Part shown: one piece after another, positions 17,897-26,981 of the stretch | Layout: each line of letters starts with the position of its first letter | Numbering within the stretch: position 1 is the stretch's first letter | Assembly: GCF_031932625.1 (NCBI RefSeq) | Contig: NZ_JAVSCK010000001.1 | Location: 248,001-312,000, forward strand | Length of the DNA: 64,000 nt | Source: Hwangdonia seohaensis | GTDB lineage: Bacteria; Bacteroidota; Bacteroidia; Flavobacteriales; Flavobacteriaceae | Direction of reading: 5' to 3' | Made by a program: the position numbers and the translations under genes | The notes under the pieces: generated by a model | Told to the model about the DNA's origin: nothing | Database searches by the model: none | What the model saw: only the letters and a program-made list of their open reading frames with translations

Positions 17897-18697
17897 TTAA
17901 AGCTTTATTATCGTATAAAGGTAATCGCCATGGCTTTTAAAATATTTACCAAATGCTTTTGATTCTTCTTCGGTAAAAACTTCTTTCATCAACTCTACAT
18001 TTCTATCGAACAATTTATGTAAATCGCCCAAAGACTCTAAAATTATGGCTTCGTTCATGTCTCTTCTATCTGCTCCCCAAGCATGTATTGACGGGTAATA
18101 CGCTTTAATAAATTCATTTTTATAAATTACGCCATCAAGTAGTTTTTTACGTAATGCTTGAAATTCTTTAAAAGTACCATCTTGAGTATAGGTCATTTTG
18201 CTTTGTCGTAAATACAATACCATATCTTTTTCGGGCGCTTTTTCCATATGCTTAGCACCATCCATGGTTGCGTAAATTTCATCTGAATGAAAAATGGAGT
18301 ATGCTCCGTTTAATTTCTTTAAAAAGGCTTTTCTAGCTTCTTCATCTGGCCATGCTTCTTTTTCTAGTTCACTATTCCTAGCTGAAGCTTTATCTAAAGC
18401 CTCCCAATTTGGGTAAGATTGCACATAAAGAACCTCATTACTGTTTTCTGTAAATAGATGCGTATAATACCCTGCACCAATTACATATTCATTCTTTTTG
18501 GTGACTTTATCCATGTATTCTTTTTCGTTGGCTCTCCACTCTTCTGGAGTGCCTTCATAGTTTTTATTCCAATACATTTTTGTTACTGAAATGTATTCCG
18601 GCCCTTTAGGAGCATCATCTTGGGCTAAAATTGTTGTTGGACTAATTAACAATAGTGCTAGTACTATTGCTGTGAGAAATTGGTTGGTTGTTTTCAT
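17897..18697 (-). CDS. Secreted protein of unknown function
   Basis: 266 residues. A clear signal peptide (1-25, ending ILA-QDD) is followed by a soluble mature protein with repeated aromatic and acidic motifs. Two halves look alike: EYISVTKMYWNKNYEGTPEEW... and DMVLYLRQSKMTYTQDGTFKEF... Each begins with a strand followed by a helix-rich segment, suggesting a duplicated ferredoxin-like (Dabb/NIPSNAP-like) fold. I do not recognise a named family with certainty. It is a single gene with its own terminator, probably periplasmic. Confidence 0.7.
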   Translation of the reverse strand: MKTTNQFLTAIVLALLLISPTTILAQDDAPKGPEYISVTKMYWNKNYEGTPEEWRANEKEYMDKVTKKNEYVIGAGYYTHLFTENSNEVLYVQSYPNWEALDKASARNSELEKEAWPDEEARKAFLKKLNGAYSIFHSDEIYATMDGAKHMEKAPEKDMVLYLRQSKMTYTQDGTFKEFQALRKKLLDGVIYKNEFIKAYYPSIHAWGADRRDMNEAIILESLGDLHKLFDRNVELMKEVFTEEESKAFGKYFKSHGDYLYTIIKL

Positions 18698-18879
18698 AAT
18701 CTTTAAAAAATTTAATTAATATAAATGATTAATAATAAAATACTATATCAAGATTATGGAGCAATAAACAAGATTTGGAATAACCTATAATTCGCTAATA
18801 ATTAAATAAGTATGGGTTTAGTGAGAGTATCAAATATACAACAAAAATCTATTTTTTTGTTAAATAATTAACTTTTACG

Positions 18880-19242
18880 CTAAACTAAGTTGTCTCTTAA
18901 TTTTTTAGGTAGGGTTTTTACAACCATTTCATAAGAATGATCGATGAGCTTTAAAACGAGTTTGGTTTCCAGTTCACCTTCATCAATATATACCGTATTC
19001 CAATGTTTTTTGCTCATGTGATACCCTGGTCGGATGCTGCTGAACTCGGTACGTAATTCTTCTGAGTAATCGGGATCTGCCTTTAAATTGATAGCCGCTT
19101 CGCCTTTTTCCCAGCTTTGCAATCCTGTAAGCACAAACATTTTCCCCAGTACTTTAAACACCAAAACGTTATCGTCAAAAGGGAATCCTTCAGAGGTTCC
19201 TTTTTTGCTTAAACAATAGTTGCGGAGTTGTTCGATGTTCAT
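18880..19242 (-). CDS. MmcQ/YjbR-family protein
   Basis: 120 residues. The layout MNIEQLRNYCLSKKGTSEGFPFDDNVLVFKVLGKMFVL and PDYSEELRTEFSSIRPGYHMSKKHWNTVYID matches the YjbR/MmcQ family (CyaY-like DNA-binding fold). Conserved features are the FPFDD segment and the GYHMSKKHWNTV segment. Known members are poorly characterised. It is probably monocistronic. Confidence 0.88.
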   Translation of the reverse strand: MNIEQLRNYCLSKKGTSEGFPFDDNVLVFKVLGKMFVLTGLQSWEKGEAAINLKADPDYSEELRTEFSSIRPGYHMSKKHWNTVYIDEGELETKLVLKLIDHSYEMVVKTLPKKLRDNLV

Positions 19243-19279
19243 AAAAATAAAATATATAAATAGTGAATTTCTGCCTTTA

Positions 19280-19317
19280 TTTCGACTACGCTCAGCATAA
19301 ACTCCGGAATGACAAAC
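19280..19317. repeat. Dispersed intergenic repeat (TTTCGACTACGCTCAG...GAATGACA)
   Basis: The short gap between the YjbR-like and DUF4230 genes contains TTTCGACTACGCTCAGC followed by CTCCGGAATGACAAA. This wording recurs widely in flavobacterial intergenic DNA in my experience, and degenerate relatives occur here at 11933-11966 and inside 26160-26180. Its function is unknown. Confidence 0.5.
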
Positions 19318-19324
19318 CTCAATG

Positions 19325-19933
19325 TTATTTCAGTTTCTTTATTTTACTTTCTTCAATTTTTAAAGCCGAATAATCCAATGTCCAACCAATGGTTTCAACA
19401 ATGGTTTCAATGAGCAAAATGGTATCCAAGGCTTCCTTTTGCGCAATTTCAATTAAACCACTTTCTGGAATCTTATCTTTAATGTGTTGTTTAGATTCGG
19501 TTTGCAATCCTGTTAAATCTGCTGCTTCAAACTTATTGAACAAGCCATCCGATTTATCGTAATAGTTTAAATTGGTTTCGATGGACAACACTTCGGGTTG
19601 CGGAAAATGTTCTAGTATAATTTTCTTTTTATCCTTATCGGGTTTAAGCTGAATTTTATTCAAATCGTAGCCCACATAAGCCTTGGCATTTATAACCACC
19701 AATGCTTTCTTTTTGCTGGAAATGAGTTTTAAAAACCGTTGTTTTACATCTTCATAATGATATATCTCAGCAAAATCGCCTTCAACGGTTATAAACTTAC
19801 AAACGGTTTTTATTTTATCTAAAAGCAGTACCGATTGGGCATTTACCAATTGCTTTTTCTTTAGCGATTTTAAATAGGTTACAACGCCTAAACTGACCAA
19901 AATCCCAACAATGATTCCTAAAAATACTTCCAT
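19325..19933 (-). CDS. DUF4230 domain protein
   Basis: 202 residues. One N-terminal membrane helix (residues 4-20) is followed by a domain with EGDFAEIYHYED, SSKKKALVVINAKAYVGYDLNKIQL and LPQPEVLSIETNLNYYD-like wording, and a charged C-terminus. This fits the DUF4230 family of membrane-anchored proteins of unknown role. The start abuts the stop of the cyclase gene, so translation is probably coupled. Confidence 0.82.
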   Translation of the reverse strand: MEVFLGIIVGILVSLGVVTYLKSLKKKQLVNAQSVLLLDKIKTVCKFITVEGDFAEIYHYEDVKQRFLKLISSKKKALVVINAKAYVGYDLNKIQLKPDKDKKKIILEHFPQPEVLSIETNLNYYDKSDGLFNKFEAADLTGLQTESKQHIKDKIPESGLIEIAQKEALDTILLIETIVETIGWTLDYSALKIEESKIKKLK

Positions 19934-20689
19934 TTACTCAATAATTTTATACAAAACAGGTTTGCTTGGTGTGGCATCATTCTCGAAAGGTGCAATTTGA
20001 AGGTTTAAAAAATAAGTCCCGTCGGCAACATGGTTTGGCACAAAAATCAATTCGGTAATGGTTGCGTTTAATCTTAGTTTACCTTTAGTATTCCAAAAGG
20101 CGTTGTGCGCCAATAATTGGCAATCGTCCTTTTCTTTATCTACACTTGGCAAATCTATCAGCAAATGTTTTATGCCTTTTTCACGTAAATAAATAGCGGC
20201 ATCTTCCAATAAATAAGGTGGGTTGGTGTGCGAATATTGCGCCGATAATTTCTCGTTTGTATTAGGTATCGTTCTTAAAACAATAGCATCGCGTTTTTTA
20301 TTTCCGATAGCAAATTGCAATTGCTTTTTCGAAATTACAAAATCACCCTTCAGCTTTTCGGGAGCAACAGTAAGCACTTCTGCAAAAAAGAAAAACTGCT
20401 TTAAATTCTGGTTTATAGAATGCATTTCTTCAGTAATATGCCCAACACATTCGGTATGGGTTCCGTGGGCATGCGGATTAAAATTGATATTATTGAAATT
20501 GATGCAAGCCCCCTCTTTTACAGCGGCAATCCATTCGCCATCGGTTGCCGGTTCAATTTTTGGAGGGTCCACATACCAAGCATTCACATTGTCTTTCGAA
20601 GCTCGTAACGGCATTGAAATATCTATGGGCTGTGTTAAATCTATTTGAAGTTTTTTTGATTTGTATTGTATTGTTGCGATCATATTCAA
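19934..20689 (-). CDS. Cyclase-family protein (kynurenine formamidase-like)
   Basis: 251 residues. The cyclase/arylformamidase metal motif HxxGTHxxxxxH is visible as HAHGTHTECVGH (about residues 72-83), with a second-shell segment LLIDLPSVDKEKDD and a C-terminal PNHVADGTYFLNLQI. Family members hydrolyse amides or lactone-like substrates, with N-formylkynurenine best known. The gene has no kynurenine-pathway neighbours here, so the substrate is open. It sits between the HemW-like and DUF4230 genes on the same strand. Confidence 0.82.
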   Translation of the reverse strand: MNMIATIQYKSKKLQIDLTQPIDISMPLRASKDNVNAWYVDPPKIEPATDGEWIAAVKEGACINFNNINFNPHAHGTHTECVGHITEEMHSINQNLKQFFFFAEVLTVAPEKLKGDFVISKKQLQFAIGNKKRDAIVLRTIPNTNEKLSAQYSHTNPPYLLEDAAIYLREKGIKHLLIDLPSVDKEKDDCQLLAHNAFWNTKGKLRLNATITELIFVPNHVADGTYFLNLQIAPFENDATPSKPVLYKIIE

Positions 20690-20695
20690 ATATAA

Positions 20696-21841
20696 TCAAA
20701 TCATAAACAATTCCGAGGCCATCCCATCAACTAAAAATTTTCCTTTTTGGGTGGTTTTTAAAATTGAAGACTGAGATTCCTCATTAGGGTTCGCAATAAC
20801 AAGCAAACCTTTTTCTATAAATTTTTCTGAAGTCTTTTTTAAATGAGTTAAATACTCTTTGCCAAAATCGGATTCAATTTTACTTAAAGAAACGCCCCAA
20901 ATGGTGCGCAAACCCGTCATAATATATTCATTATACTGGTCTTTTACAGAAAGCGTTTCAACAGTATTTGGCAACGCATTGTTTTGAATGGATTGAATGT
21001 ATTTTGAATTATTTGATACATTCCAACTACGCTGATTATTATTGAATGAATGCGCCGAAGGCCCAATGCCTATATACGGTTTCCCTTGCCAATAACTGGT
21101 ATTGTGCTTTGAAAAATAGTTGGGTTTACCAAAATTGGAAATCTCGTAATGCACAAAACCTTGTGCGTTTGTTTTTTCTACTAAATGATTAAAATGCTGT
21201 AAAGCCAAACGCTCGTCTATTGGCGGATAGGTTCCTTTTTTTATAAAGGCGTCCAAAGCGGTTTTTGGCTCGACGGTTAAGGCATAACTTGAAATGTGTT
21301 TAATCCCAAAACCAAAAGCGATTTCTAAATTTTCGCTCCATTTTTCCAAACTCATATTGGGGATGCCGTAAATTAAATCGATGGTGATATTATCGAAATG
21401 CCGCGTTGCTTCTTGCAAACATGCTTTGGCTTCATGGGCGTTATGCGCGCGATTCATGCTTTTTAAATCGTCTTCAAAAAACGATTGAATACCGATACTT
21501 AGGCGGTTAATTGGACTTTTAGATAGTTGGATTATTAGATTATTAGATAAATCGTCTGGATTTGCTTCTAAAGTGATTTCCGGATTTTCAACGACTTGAT
21601 AGTTTTTATAAACTGCATCAATCATCAATTGTAATTCTTCAACAGGCAATAAAGAAGGTGTGCCGCCACCAAAATAAATGGTTTCGATAGATTGGTATTT
21701 AAGCTCGTCTTTTCGTAATTCCAATTCTTTTACCAAAGATTGAATCAATTCATCTTTCTTTTTTAAAGATGTTGAAAAATGAAAATCGCAATAAAAACAA
21801 GCTTGCTTGCAAAACGGGATGTGGATGTATATTCCTGCCAT
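20696..21841 (-). CDS. hemW: HemW-like radical SAM protein (heme chaperone family)
   Basis: 381 residues. The radical SAM cluster motif CKQACFYC (Cys11, Cys15, Cys18) follows the MAGIYIHIPF start typical of HemW. Further marks are YFGGGTPSLL, EANPDD, RLSIGIQSFFEDDL and DLIYGIPNMS. The family was long annotated as oxygen-independent coproporphyrinogen III oxidase, but HemW members bind heme and are thought to act as chaperones. The CNFCDF-like variant here is CFYCDF, in line with HemW. The start overlaps the stop of ruvC by one base. Confidence 0.9.
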   Translation of the reverse strand: MAGIYIHIPFCKQACFYCDFHFSTSLKKKDELIQSLVKELELRKDELKYQSIETIYFGGGTPSLLPVEELQLMIDAVYKNYQVVENPEITLEANPDDLSNNLIIQLSKSPINRLSIGIQSFFEDDLKSMNRAHNAHEAKACLQEATRHFDNITIDLIYGIPNMSLEKWSENLEIAFGFGIKHISSYALTVEPKTALDAFIKKGTYPPIDERLALQHFNHLVEKTNAQGFVHYEISNFGKPNYFSKHNTSYWQGKPYIGIGPSAHSFNNNQRSWNVSNNSKYIQSIQNNALPNTVETLSVKDQYNEYIMTGLRTIWGVSLSKIESDFGKEYLTHLKKTSEKFIEKGLLVIANPNEESQSSILKTTQKGKFLVDGMASELFMI

Positions 21842-22395
21842 TATTTTTTTACACGAGATTCATTCTGTTTAACAAAAGCACTCCACCCCGAATAACTTTT
21901 ACCAACCGTAATTGTTCCTGAGTTGTAAAAATGACAAACGGCTGCCGCTAAACCATCTGTCGCATCCAAGTTCTTGGGCAAGGTTTTTAATCCCAATAAA
22001 CTTTGAAGCATTTTAGCAACCTGTTCCTTACTCGCATTTCCATTACCGGTAATGGCCATTTTTATTTTTTTCGGAAGGTACTCGGTAATCGGAATTTCGC
22101 GACTTAATCCCGCAGCCATGGCAACACCTTGTGCGCGACCCAACTTGAGCATACTTTGCACGTTTTTACCATAAAACGGGGCTTCAATGGCTATTTCGTC
22201 TGGATTGTGGGTGTCGATAAGTTCTATGGTGCGCTCAAAAATAAGTTTCAGCTTTAAATAATGATCGCTATATTTTTTCAAATCCAATTCATTTAGCTGC
22301 ATAAACTCCATATTCTTTCCAACCACTTTTATAAGTCCGAAACCCATAATAGTCGTCCCTGGGTCAATGCCTAAAATAATTTTTTCTTTGCTCAT
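21841..22395 (-). CDS. ruvC: Holliday junction endodeoxyribonuclease RuvC
   Basis: 184 residues from the ATG at 22395 (MSKEKIILGIDPGT), which overlaps the upstream stop by one base in the form TAATG; a start six codons further upstream is less likely. The RuvC nuclease motifs are present: GIDPGTTIMGFG (Asp), AIEAPFYGKN (Glu), and DATDGLAAAVCHF (two Asp). It resolves Holliday junctions with RuvAB during recombination. A downstream hemW gene and an upstream outer-membrane protein gene share the strand. Confidence 0.95.
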   Translation of the reverse strand: MSKEKIILGIDPGTTIMGFGLIKVVGKNMEFMQLNELDLKKYSDHYLKLKLIFERTIELIDTHNPDEIAIEAPFYGKNVQSMLKLGRAQGVAMAAGLSREIPITEYLPKKIKMAITGNGNASKEQVAKMLQSLLGLKTLPKNLDATDGLAAAVCHFYNSGTITVGKSYSGWSAFVKQNESRVKK

Positions 22396-23024
22396 TAATC
22401 GCAATATTGACAACCACTAAGCGAAATAGATGCGCCAATAGTCAAGGTTAACAGGTTTCCGTTAAACGATCCAAATCCACTTGAAACAGGATTAAAATCT
22501 TTTCCAAATCCCAATATGTAAGAGGCATCAAAATACACTGAAAGTTTATCCGAAACACCATAATGAAACTCAATGCCTGCCATCGTATTTAAAAATGAGG
22601 TGTCGTTTTGGGTATAATTCCCCAATGGTTTAATGCTTGTAAAACCTGGACCAGCATGTAAAAACGTGCCCATGCGCTGTGGCAAAAAGCTAAATACACT
22701 CGTTGCATTGTAAACCAATTGTGCATTAAGCCGTGTATAGTTTATTTTAAATTCCGCTGTGTTGTCCATATTAGAAAAGCGGTTGTAACCAAAATCCAAT
22801 TTCGCGCCCCATTTTGGTTTAAACATATATTGAACACCTAAATTAATACTTGGGAAATTCACAGATTTAGCCTCAAAATTTGTAACAAAGCCGCTTGCCG
22901 ACGGACTATTGACACCCAATGCAAACTGCGCTTTAATCGTACTTGTATCACTTTGTGAAAACGTAAAAAAACTAAAACAAGTAAAGAGTATTGAAAATAA
23001 TATCGGTTTAAATTTTAGAGGCAT
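22395..23024 (-). CDS. Outer-membrane beta-barrel protein
   Basis: 209 residues from the start at 23024 (MPLKFKPILFSILF), chosen because a signal peptide begins there and ends at FTFSQ. An upstream extension would run into the start region of the divergent gene. The mature protein has regular amphipathic strands with alternating aromatics (NLGVQYMFKPKWGAKLDFGYNRF, LNAQLVYNATSVF, GIEFHYGVSDKLSVYFDASYILGF) as in OmpA/OmpW-like flavobacterial barrels. The substrate is unknown. The stop overlaps the ruvC start. Confidence 0.75.
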   Translation of the reverse strand: MPLKFKPILFSILFTCFSFFTFSQSDTSTIKAQFALGVNSPSASGFVTNFEAKSVNFPSINLGVQYMFKPKWGAKLDFGYNRFSNMDNTAEFKINYTRLNAQLVYNATSVFSFLPQRMGTFLHAGPGFTSIKPLGNYTQNDTSFLNTMAGIEFHYGVSDKLSVYFDASYILGFGKDFNPVSSGFGSFNGNLLTLTIGASISLSGCQYCD

Positions 23025-23064
23025 AAAATAATATTGGTTTAATTTGCTGTACCCTTTTATAATT

Positions 23065-24033
23065 ATGAATAAAACGCTGCCATACAAAACTAAGCAATTC
23101 TTTTTTGTGCTGATTAAATTAAGTGTTGTAGTTGGCGCATTTTATTTTATCTATAATAAATTGGCAAACAACGAGGGTTTACAATTTTCCAATTTTGTTG
23201 ATTTTCTATCAAAAAAGAACGTTTTTACTTCAAAAAACATCATTTTATTGCTTTTTTTAAGTGGTTTTAATTGGTTTTTCGAAATTTTAAAATGGAAAAC
23301 TTTAGTCTCTTTTGTTAAAAAAACCACTTTTAAACATGCTTTCAAGCAAAGTTTAGGCGCCTTAACAGCCTCGTTATTTACACCAAATAGAATTGGAGAA
23401 TACGGTGCAAAAGCCATTTACTATACCCCAAATTTCAGAAAACGTATCGTACTCATTAACCTGTTAAGCAACCTATTGCAAATGGCTGTAACCATTGTTT
23501 TTGGTGTGATAGGTTTATATTTTCTTGCAACTAATTATGAGGTAAATGTAGATTATCACAAATTAGCAAGTGTCTTGATCATTGGTTTAATACTCGTGTT
23601 TTTAATAGGTTTTGGCGTAAAACAAAGCAAGTTCACCATCAAAGGGTTTTCGTTGGAAAAGGTGAAACAATTCATTTTAAAATTTCCCAAAGAAAAAATC
23701 GTGCTTGGGTTTTTACTTTCGTTATTGCGCTACCTTATTTTTTCGTTTCAGTTTTACTTTTTATTACAACTTTTTGGGGTTGAAATTTCATATTTTAATG
23801 CCATGGCAATAATCACTTCTATGTATGTATTGGCATCCGTCGTTCCGTCTATTTTTATTTTTGATGTGGTTATAAAAGGAAGCGTCGCCCTATATTTGTT
23901 TGCTTTTATTAACGTAAACGAACTCACTATTTTAAGCATAATTACCATCATGTGGCTGTTAAATTTTGTATTGCCAAGTGTATTTGGAAGCTATTATGTG
24001 CTCAATTTTAATCTACCAAAAACCGAAGATTAA
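23065..24033 (+). CDS. Flippase-like/LPG synthase-type membrane protein (UPF0104)
   Basis: 322 residues from the ATG at 23065 (MNKTLPYKTK), preferred over the upstream TTG at 23044. About eight hydrophobic segments are visible. Family marks are FFEILKWKTLV, SLGALTASLFTPNRIGEYGAKA and the C-terminal NFVLPSVFGSYYVL. These match the lysylphosphatidylglycerol synthase transmembrane region family, many members of which may move lipid-linked substrates. It lies two bases before the glycosyltransferase gene, which suggests a shared role in envelope glycolipid or glycan assembly. Confidence 0.82.
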   Translation: MNKTLPYKTKQFFFVLIKLSVVVGAFYFIYNKLANNEGLQFSNFVDFLSKKNVFTSKNIILLLFLSGFNWFFEILKWKTLVSFVKKTTFKHAFKQSLGALTASLFTPNRIGEYGAKAIYYTPNFRKRIVLINLLSNLLQMAVTIVFGVIGLYFLATNYEVNVDYHKLASVLIIGLILVFLIGFGVKQSKFTIKGFSLEKVKQFILKFPKEKIVLGFLLSLLRYLIFSFQFYFLLQLFGVEISYFNAMAIITSMYVLASVVPSIFIFDVVIKGSVALYLFAFINVNELTILSIITIMWLLNFVLPSVFGSYYVLNFNLPKTED

Positions 24034-24035
24034 TT

Positions 24036-25160
24036 ATGGTTTTAATCAGTATTATTATAACACTTTTATACTTAGTTTTAATAGGAAGTTTTGTTATTGG
24101 ATTTGATAAAGTCCCTGTTTTTAAGCTGAAGGACATTAAAGCGAAAACCACTTTTTCCGTAATAATTCCTTTTAGAAATGAAGCTGAAAATTTACCACAT
24201 TTATTAGCTTCAATCGATGCTTTGGCATACCCGAATCATTTATATGAAATTATTTTTGTTGATGACGAATCGGATGATGAGTCCGTTGATATAATTATGA
24301 GATTTCTCACTAATGTTCGAAATGACATCAAAGTAATTTCAAACAAAAGAGTATCAAATTCCCCAAAAAAAGATGCGATAACCACAGCTATAAGTCAAGC
24401 TAGAAACGACTGGATTATCACGACCGATGCCGATTGCATTTTGCCCAAATATTGGCTGGATAGTTTTGATGAATGCATTCAAACCACAACAAGTAAATGT
24501 ATTGTTGCCCCCGTAACTTTCCATGCTAAAAGCGGCTTTTTAAATCGGTTTCAATTACTCGATATGTTAAGTTTACAAGGTGCCACCATTGGCGGATTTG
24601 GCATTAAAAAACCCTTTTTGTGCAATGGCGCCAATTTTGCCTATCAAAAAGCATTGTTTATTGAATTAAACGGATTTGACGGTAACAAAAATATAGCCAG
24701 TGGCGATGATATTTTCCTCTTGGAAAAGGCTGTAAAAAAACACCCTAAAAACCTTAATTATTTAAAATGCGAACAAGCCATTGTTACCACAAATGCACAG
24801 CCAAATTGGAAGGCTTTAAAAGCACAACGCATCCGGTGGGCAGCAAAAACCAGTGCTTACAACAATCTATTTGGCAAGTTAACAGGGGTAATGGTGTTCC
24901 TCATGAATGCTTTAATTATGTCACTCTTACCATGGGTTTTACTATACGTATTCGGCATTAAAATCTTTATTTATCTTTTAATAATCAAATTTAGCATCGA
25001 TTATTTATTGATTTTTAAATCGGCTACATTCTTTAATCAAAAACAGGTTTTAAGCACTTATGTTTTCGGATTTTTGCTCTATCCGTTCTTTAGCGTTTAT
25101 ATCGCATTTGTTTCGCTATTTAAAGGTTACAAATGGAAAGGTCGGGATTCTAAAAAATAA
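24036..25160 (+). CDS. Membrane glycosyltransferase family 2
   Basis: 374 residues. An N-terminal membrane segment precedes the GT-A domain with VIIPFRNEAENLP, FVDDESDDES, the metal-binding TTDADC, CNGANFAYQK, SGDDIFLLEK and the QRIRW motif (about residue 266, processive GT2 type). Three C-terminal membrane helices follow. The architecture resembles cellulose/hyaluronan-synthase-like or lipid-directed glycosyltransferases. The acceptor cannot be predicted. It is coupled with the flippase-like gene upstream. Confidence 0.88.
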   Translation: MVLISIIITLLYLVLIGSFVIGFDKVPVFKLKDIKAKTTFSVIIPFRNEAENLPHLLASIDALAYPNHLYEIIFVDDESDDESVDIIMRFLTNVRNDIKVISNKRVSNSPKKDAITTAISQARNDWIITTDADCILPKYWLDSFDECIQTTTSKCIVAPVTFHAKSGFLNRFQLLDMLSLQGATIGGFGIKKPFLCNGANFAYQKALFIELNGFDGNKNIASGDDIFLLEKAVKKHPKNLNYLKCEQAIVTTNAQPNWKALKAQRIRWAAKTSAYNNLFGKLTGVMVFLMNALIMSLLPWVLLYVFGIKIFIYLLIIKFSIDYLLIFKSATFFNQKQVLSTYVFGFLLYPFFSVYIAFVSLFKGYKWKGRDSKK

Positions 25161-25238
25161 ATACGATTGATTTATTTTTAGTAATTTTACATACCTGTGC
25201 TTAGCGCAGTTAAAGTATAACCCACATCTTATAAACCT

Positions 25239-26105
25239 ATGAAAAAGATACTTTTTTTACTTGTGTTAACCACCTCATATTTGTCACTATCCGCACAACA
25301 ACAATACACCATTAACGGAAAAAATTATGAGCTTAAAACCGCCGTTGAAGGCCATTTGGATTTACTTTGGAACACCGTCGACAAACAATTTAGGTACTTT
25401 GTAAAAACCGGCGATGGCAACATTTCCGAACTACTTAACACCAAAAATTCAAACAACAACTTTAACGAAGAATACAAAACACAGCTTAAAAACCTAACCG
25501 AAAACACCTCAATTTCGGTAAACGATTTAAAATTCACATTAACCGATTTAACGCAGTTTATCAAACAGTACAACACAGCCGTTGGAGATTCGGCGTATCT
25601 CGACGAAAAACCAACCCTAAAATCGCGTTTGGGCTTATTTGGCGGCATTACAAACCATCCTTTTGTAAGCAACCCCAACAATACCACAGTGCCATTTTTT
25701 GGTGCCGAACTCGAAATAATATCGTCACTTAAAACCTCAAGGCATGCTGGTTTTTTTAGTGTCGAGCACGCTTTGGACAACACGGATTTTAAATACACAA
25801 GCACGCAACTCGCTTTGGGTTATCGGTACCGTTTTATTAACAAACCAGCGTTTAATATCTACGGAAACGCCCTTTTGGGCACTTATAATGTCTCAAAAAA
25901 CACCATCGAATTAATCGGTTTGCCCCATGAAGTTGTAAAAAATTCAACCTTTAAAACGCCATTTGCGTTCGGTTTGGGAGCCGATATTAAAATTGGCAAC
26001 ACCGGTTTTATTACACTGGCCTACAACGAATTATTTGCCATATTTACAGATAATAACAAGCATTTTCCGGTCGATTTTGCTGTTGGCTACAAGTTTAATT
26101 TATAG
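25239..26105 (+). CDS. Secreted protein with predicted C-terminal outer-membrane barrel
   Basis: 288 residues. The signal peptide ends at SLSA-QQQ (residue 19). An N-terminal helical part (about 20-115) follows. The C-terminal half (about 130-288) has repeated amphipathic strands (RLGLFGGITNHPFV, TVPFFGAELEIISSL, STQLALGYRYRFINKPAFNIYGNALLG, GFITLAYNELFAIF, DFAVGYKFNL) ending in Leu after an aromatic-containing strand, as outer-membrane barrels do. I do not recognise a named family. It is probably monocistronic, with a GC-rich repeat behind it. Confidence 0.65.
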   Translation: MKKILFLLVLTTSYLSLSAQQQYTINGKNYELKTAVEGHLDLLWNTVDKQFRYFVKTGDGNISELLNTKNSNNNFNEEYKTQLKNLTENTSISVNDLKFTLTDLTQFIKQYNTAVGDSAYLDEKPTLKSRLGLFGGITNHPFVSNPNNTTVPFFGAELEIISSLKTSRHAGFFSVEHALDNTDFKYTSTQLALGYRYRFINKPAFNIYGNALLGTYNVSKNTIELIGLPHEVVKNSTFKTPFAFGLGADIKIGNTGFITLAYNELFAIFTDNNKHFPVDFAVGYKFNL

Positions 26106-26140
26106 TATAATTATTATAAAAACGGTCGTTTGGTTGTAAG

Positions 26141-26253
26141 TTTTTGGGCGTTCCCCTGCGCTTCGAGTACCTCAGCGACCGTCGGGTTGGGCTTTCCGTT
26201 GCAAGTCCTCGCTCGTGCCTCGCTGTGGGCTTTCCACTGCAATCCCTAACGCA
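26141..26253. repeat. GC-rich dispersed intergenic repeat
   Basis: A GC-rich block in AT-rich DNA, beginning TTTTTGGGCGTTCCCC and ending CAATCCCTAACGC, with GCGTT and AACGC as inverted ends. Inside, GGGCTTTCC-N2-TGCAA occurs twice (26189-26204 and 26227-26242), separated by a CTCGCTCGTGCCTCGCTG stretch. A piece reading CTTCGAGTACCTCAGCGACC resembles the other dispersed element at 19280. Blocks framed by GGGCGT...CCCTAACGC are familiar from flavobacterial genomes; their nature (non-autonomous mobile element or structured RNA) is unknown to me. Confidence 0.7.
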
Positions 26254-26298
26254 CTATCCACCATTGGCATTACCCGAATCCAAATTGCATTAAATCTG

Positions 26299-26775
26299 CT
26301 AATTCACCTTAATAATTATGGGCAGTTTAAATTCCGTAGTCACTTGCTGCCCGCGTTTTGAGGCCGGAAAAATTTTAGGAAGCGAATCCAGACTTTTGGT
26401 AAGTAAACGTTTAATATTCGGGATTTCGGCCATAGTCAACGAATCTATTTTGGCATCCATTAATTTTAAATCCCCCGTTTCAGACACTCGAAAATTAATC
26501 ACGATCGTGTCACTAATATCTTTGGTTACAATAATAATTTCATCCTGTAAAAATTCAGAAATATGAGTTGTTAAAACCTCTTGAAAACAGGCTTTCCTTT
26601 CTTCTTTAAGCGTTAAGGAATCACAAACCGAAAAACTTGGATAGGCATCAACATCGTTCCAATTAAAAGTTTGCAATTCTTCTTTTAAAATAGCCTCAGA
26701 AGATGTTTTTTTTACCTTAAAATACTCGCAAGATGTAAGCGTTAAAATAAACAGAAAAACACAAATTTGTCTCAT
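26299..26775 (-). CDS. Small lipoprotein with TonB-like C-terminal domain
   Basis: 158 residues. The lipobox TLTSC (Cys16) marks a lipoprotein. The C-terminal half (IVINFRVSETGDLKLMDAKIDSL...LPKIFPASKRGQQVTTEFKLPIIIKV) aligns with the three TonB-like domains of the M56 protein at 28188-30644 (INVIFKID..G.IKG, LPKMIPGKQKGKAV, YSLPIIFQV). The CxxxxxxxxKxxCFQE part also resembles the Cys pair preceding those domains. It is therefore probably a free-standing relative of that domain in the same neighbourhood. Its partner and function are unknown. Confidence 0.7.
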   Translation of the reverse strand: MRQICVFLFILTLTSCEYFKVKKTSSEAILKEELQTFNWNDVDAYPSFSVCDSLTLKEERKACFQEVLTTHISEFLQDEIIIVTKDISDTIVINFRVSETGDLKLMDAKIDSLTMAEIPNIKRLLTKSLDSLPKIFPASKRGQQVTTEFKLPIIIKVN

Positions 26776-26981
26776 GGATTAAAACTGAAACCGAAAAGTA
26801 CAATTTTTTTAGATTTTAATATCTAGTTTAGTATTGATATTATGCCAAATTAAAACAACACTAAAGTTTTAGTACATTTTAATTAGGAAAAACGCATTAA
26901 AATCAACACCCTATTTTTAGCCGAAAATCTTGCCTTCTTAAAAGAAACATTGGTCAGCAAAATTAAAAACCTGAAATCATC

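Noticed and set aside
20223..20648. Open frame of 141 codons antisense to the cyclase gene
   Set aside because: The minus-strand cyclase carries the HxxGTH metal motif. The plus-strand frame is Ser/Phe/Cys-rich without any domain.
25325..25804. Open frame of 159 codons antisense to the secreted barrel protein
   Set aside because: The plus-strand gene has a signal peptide and barrel strands. The antisense frame shows no domain.
26141..26253. CRISPR array or tRNA in the GC-rich block
   Set aside because: Only two imperfect motif copies with a short gap exist, with no regular repeat-spacer pattern, no cas gene and no cloverleaf.
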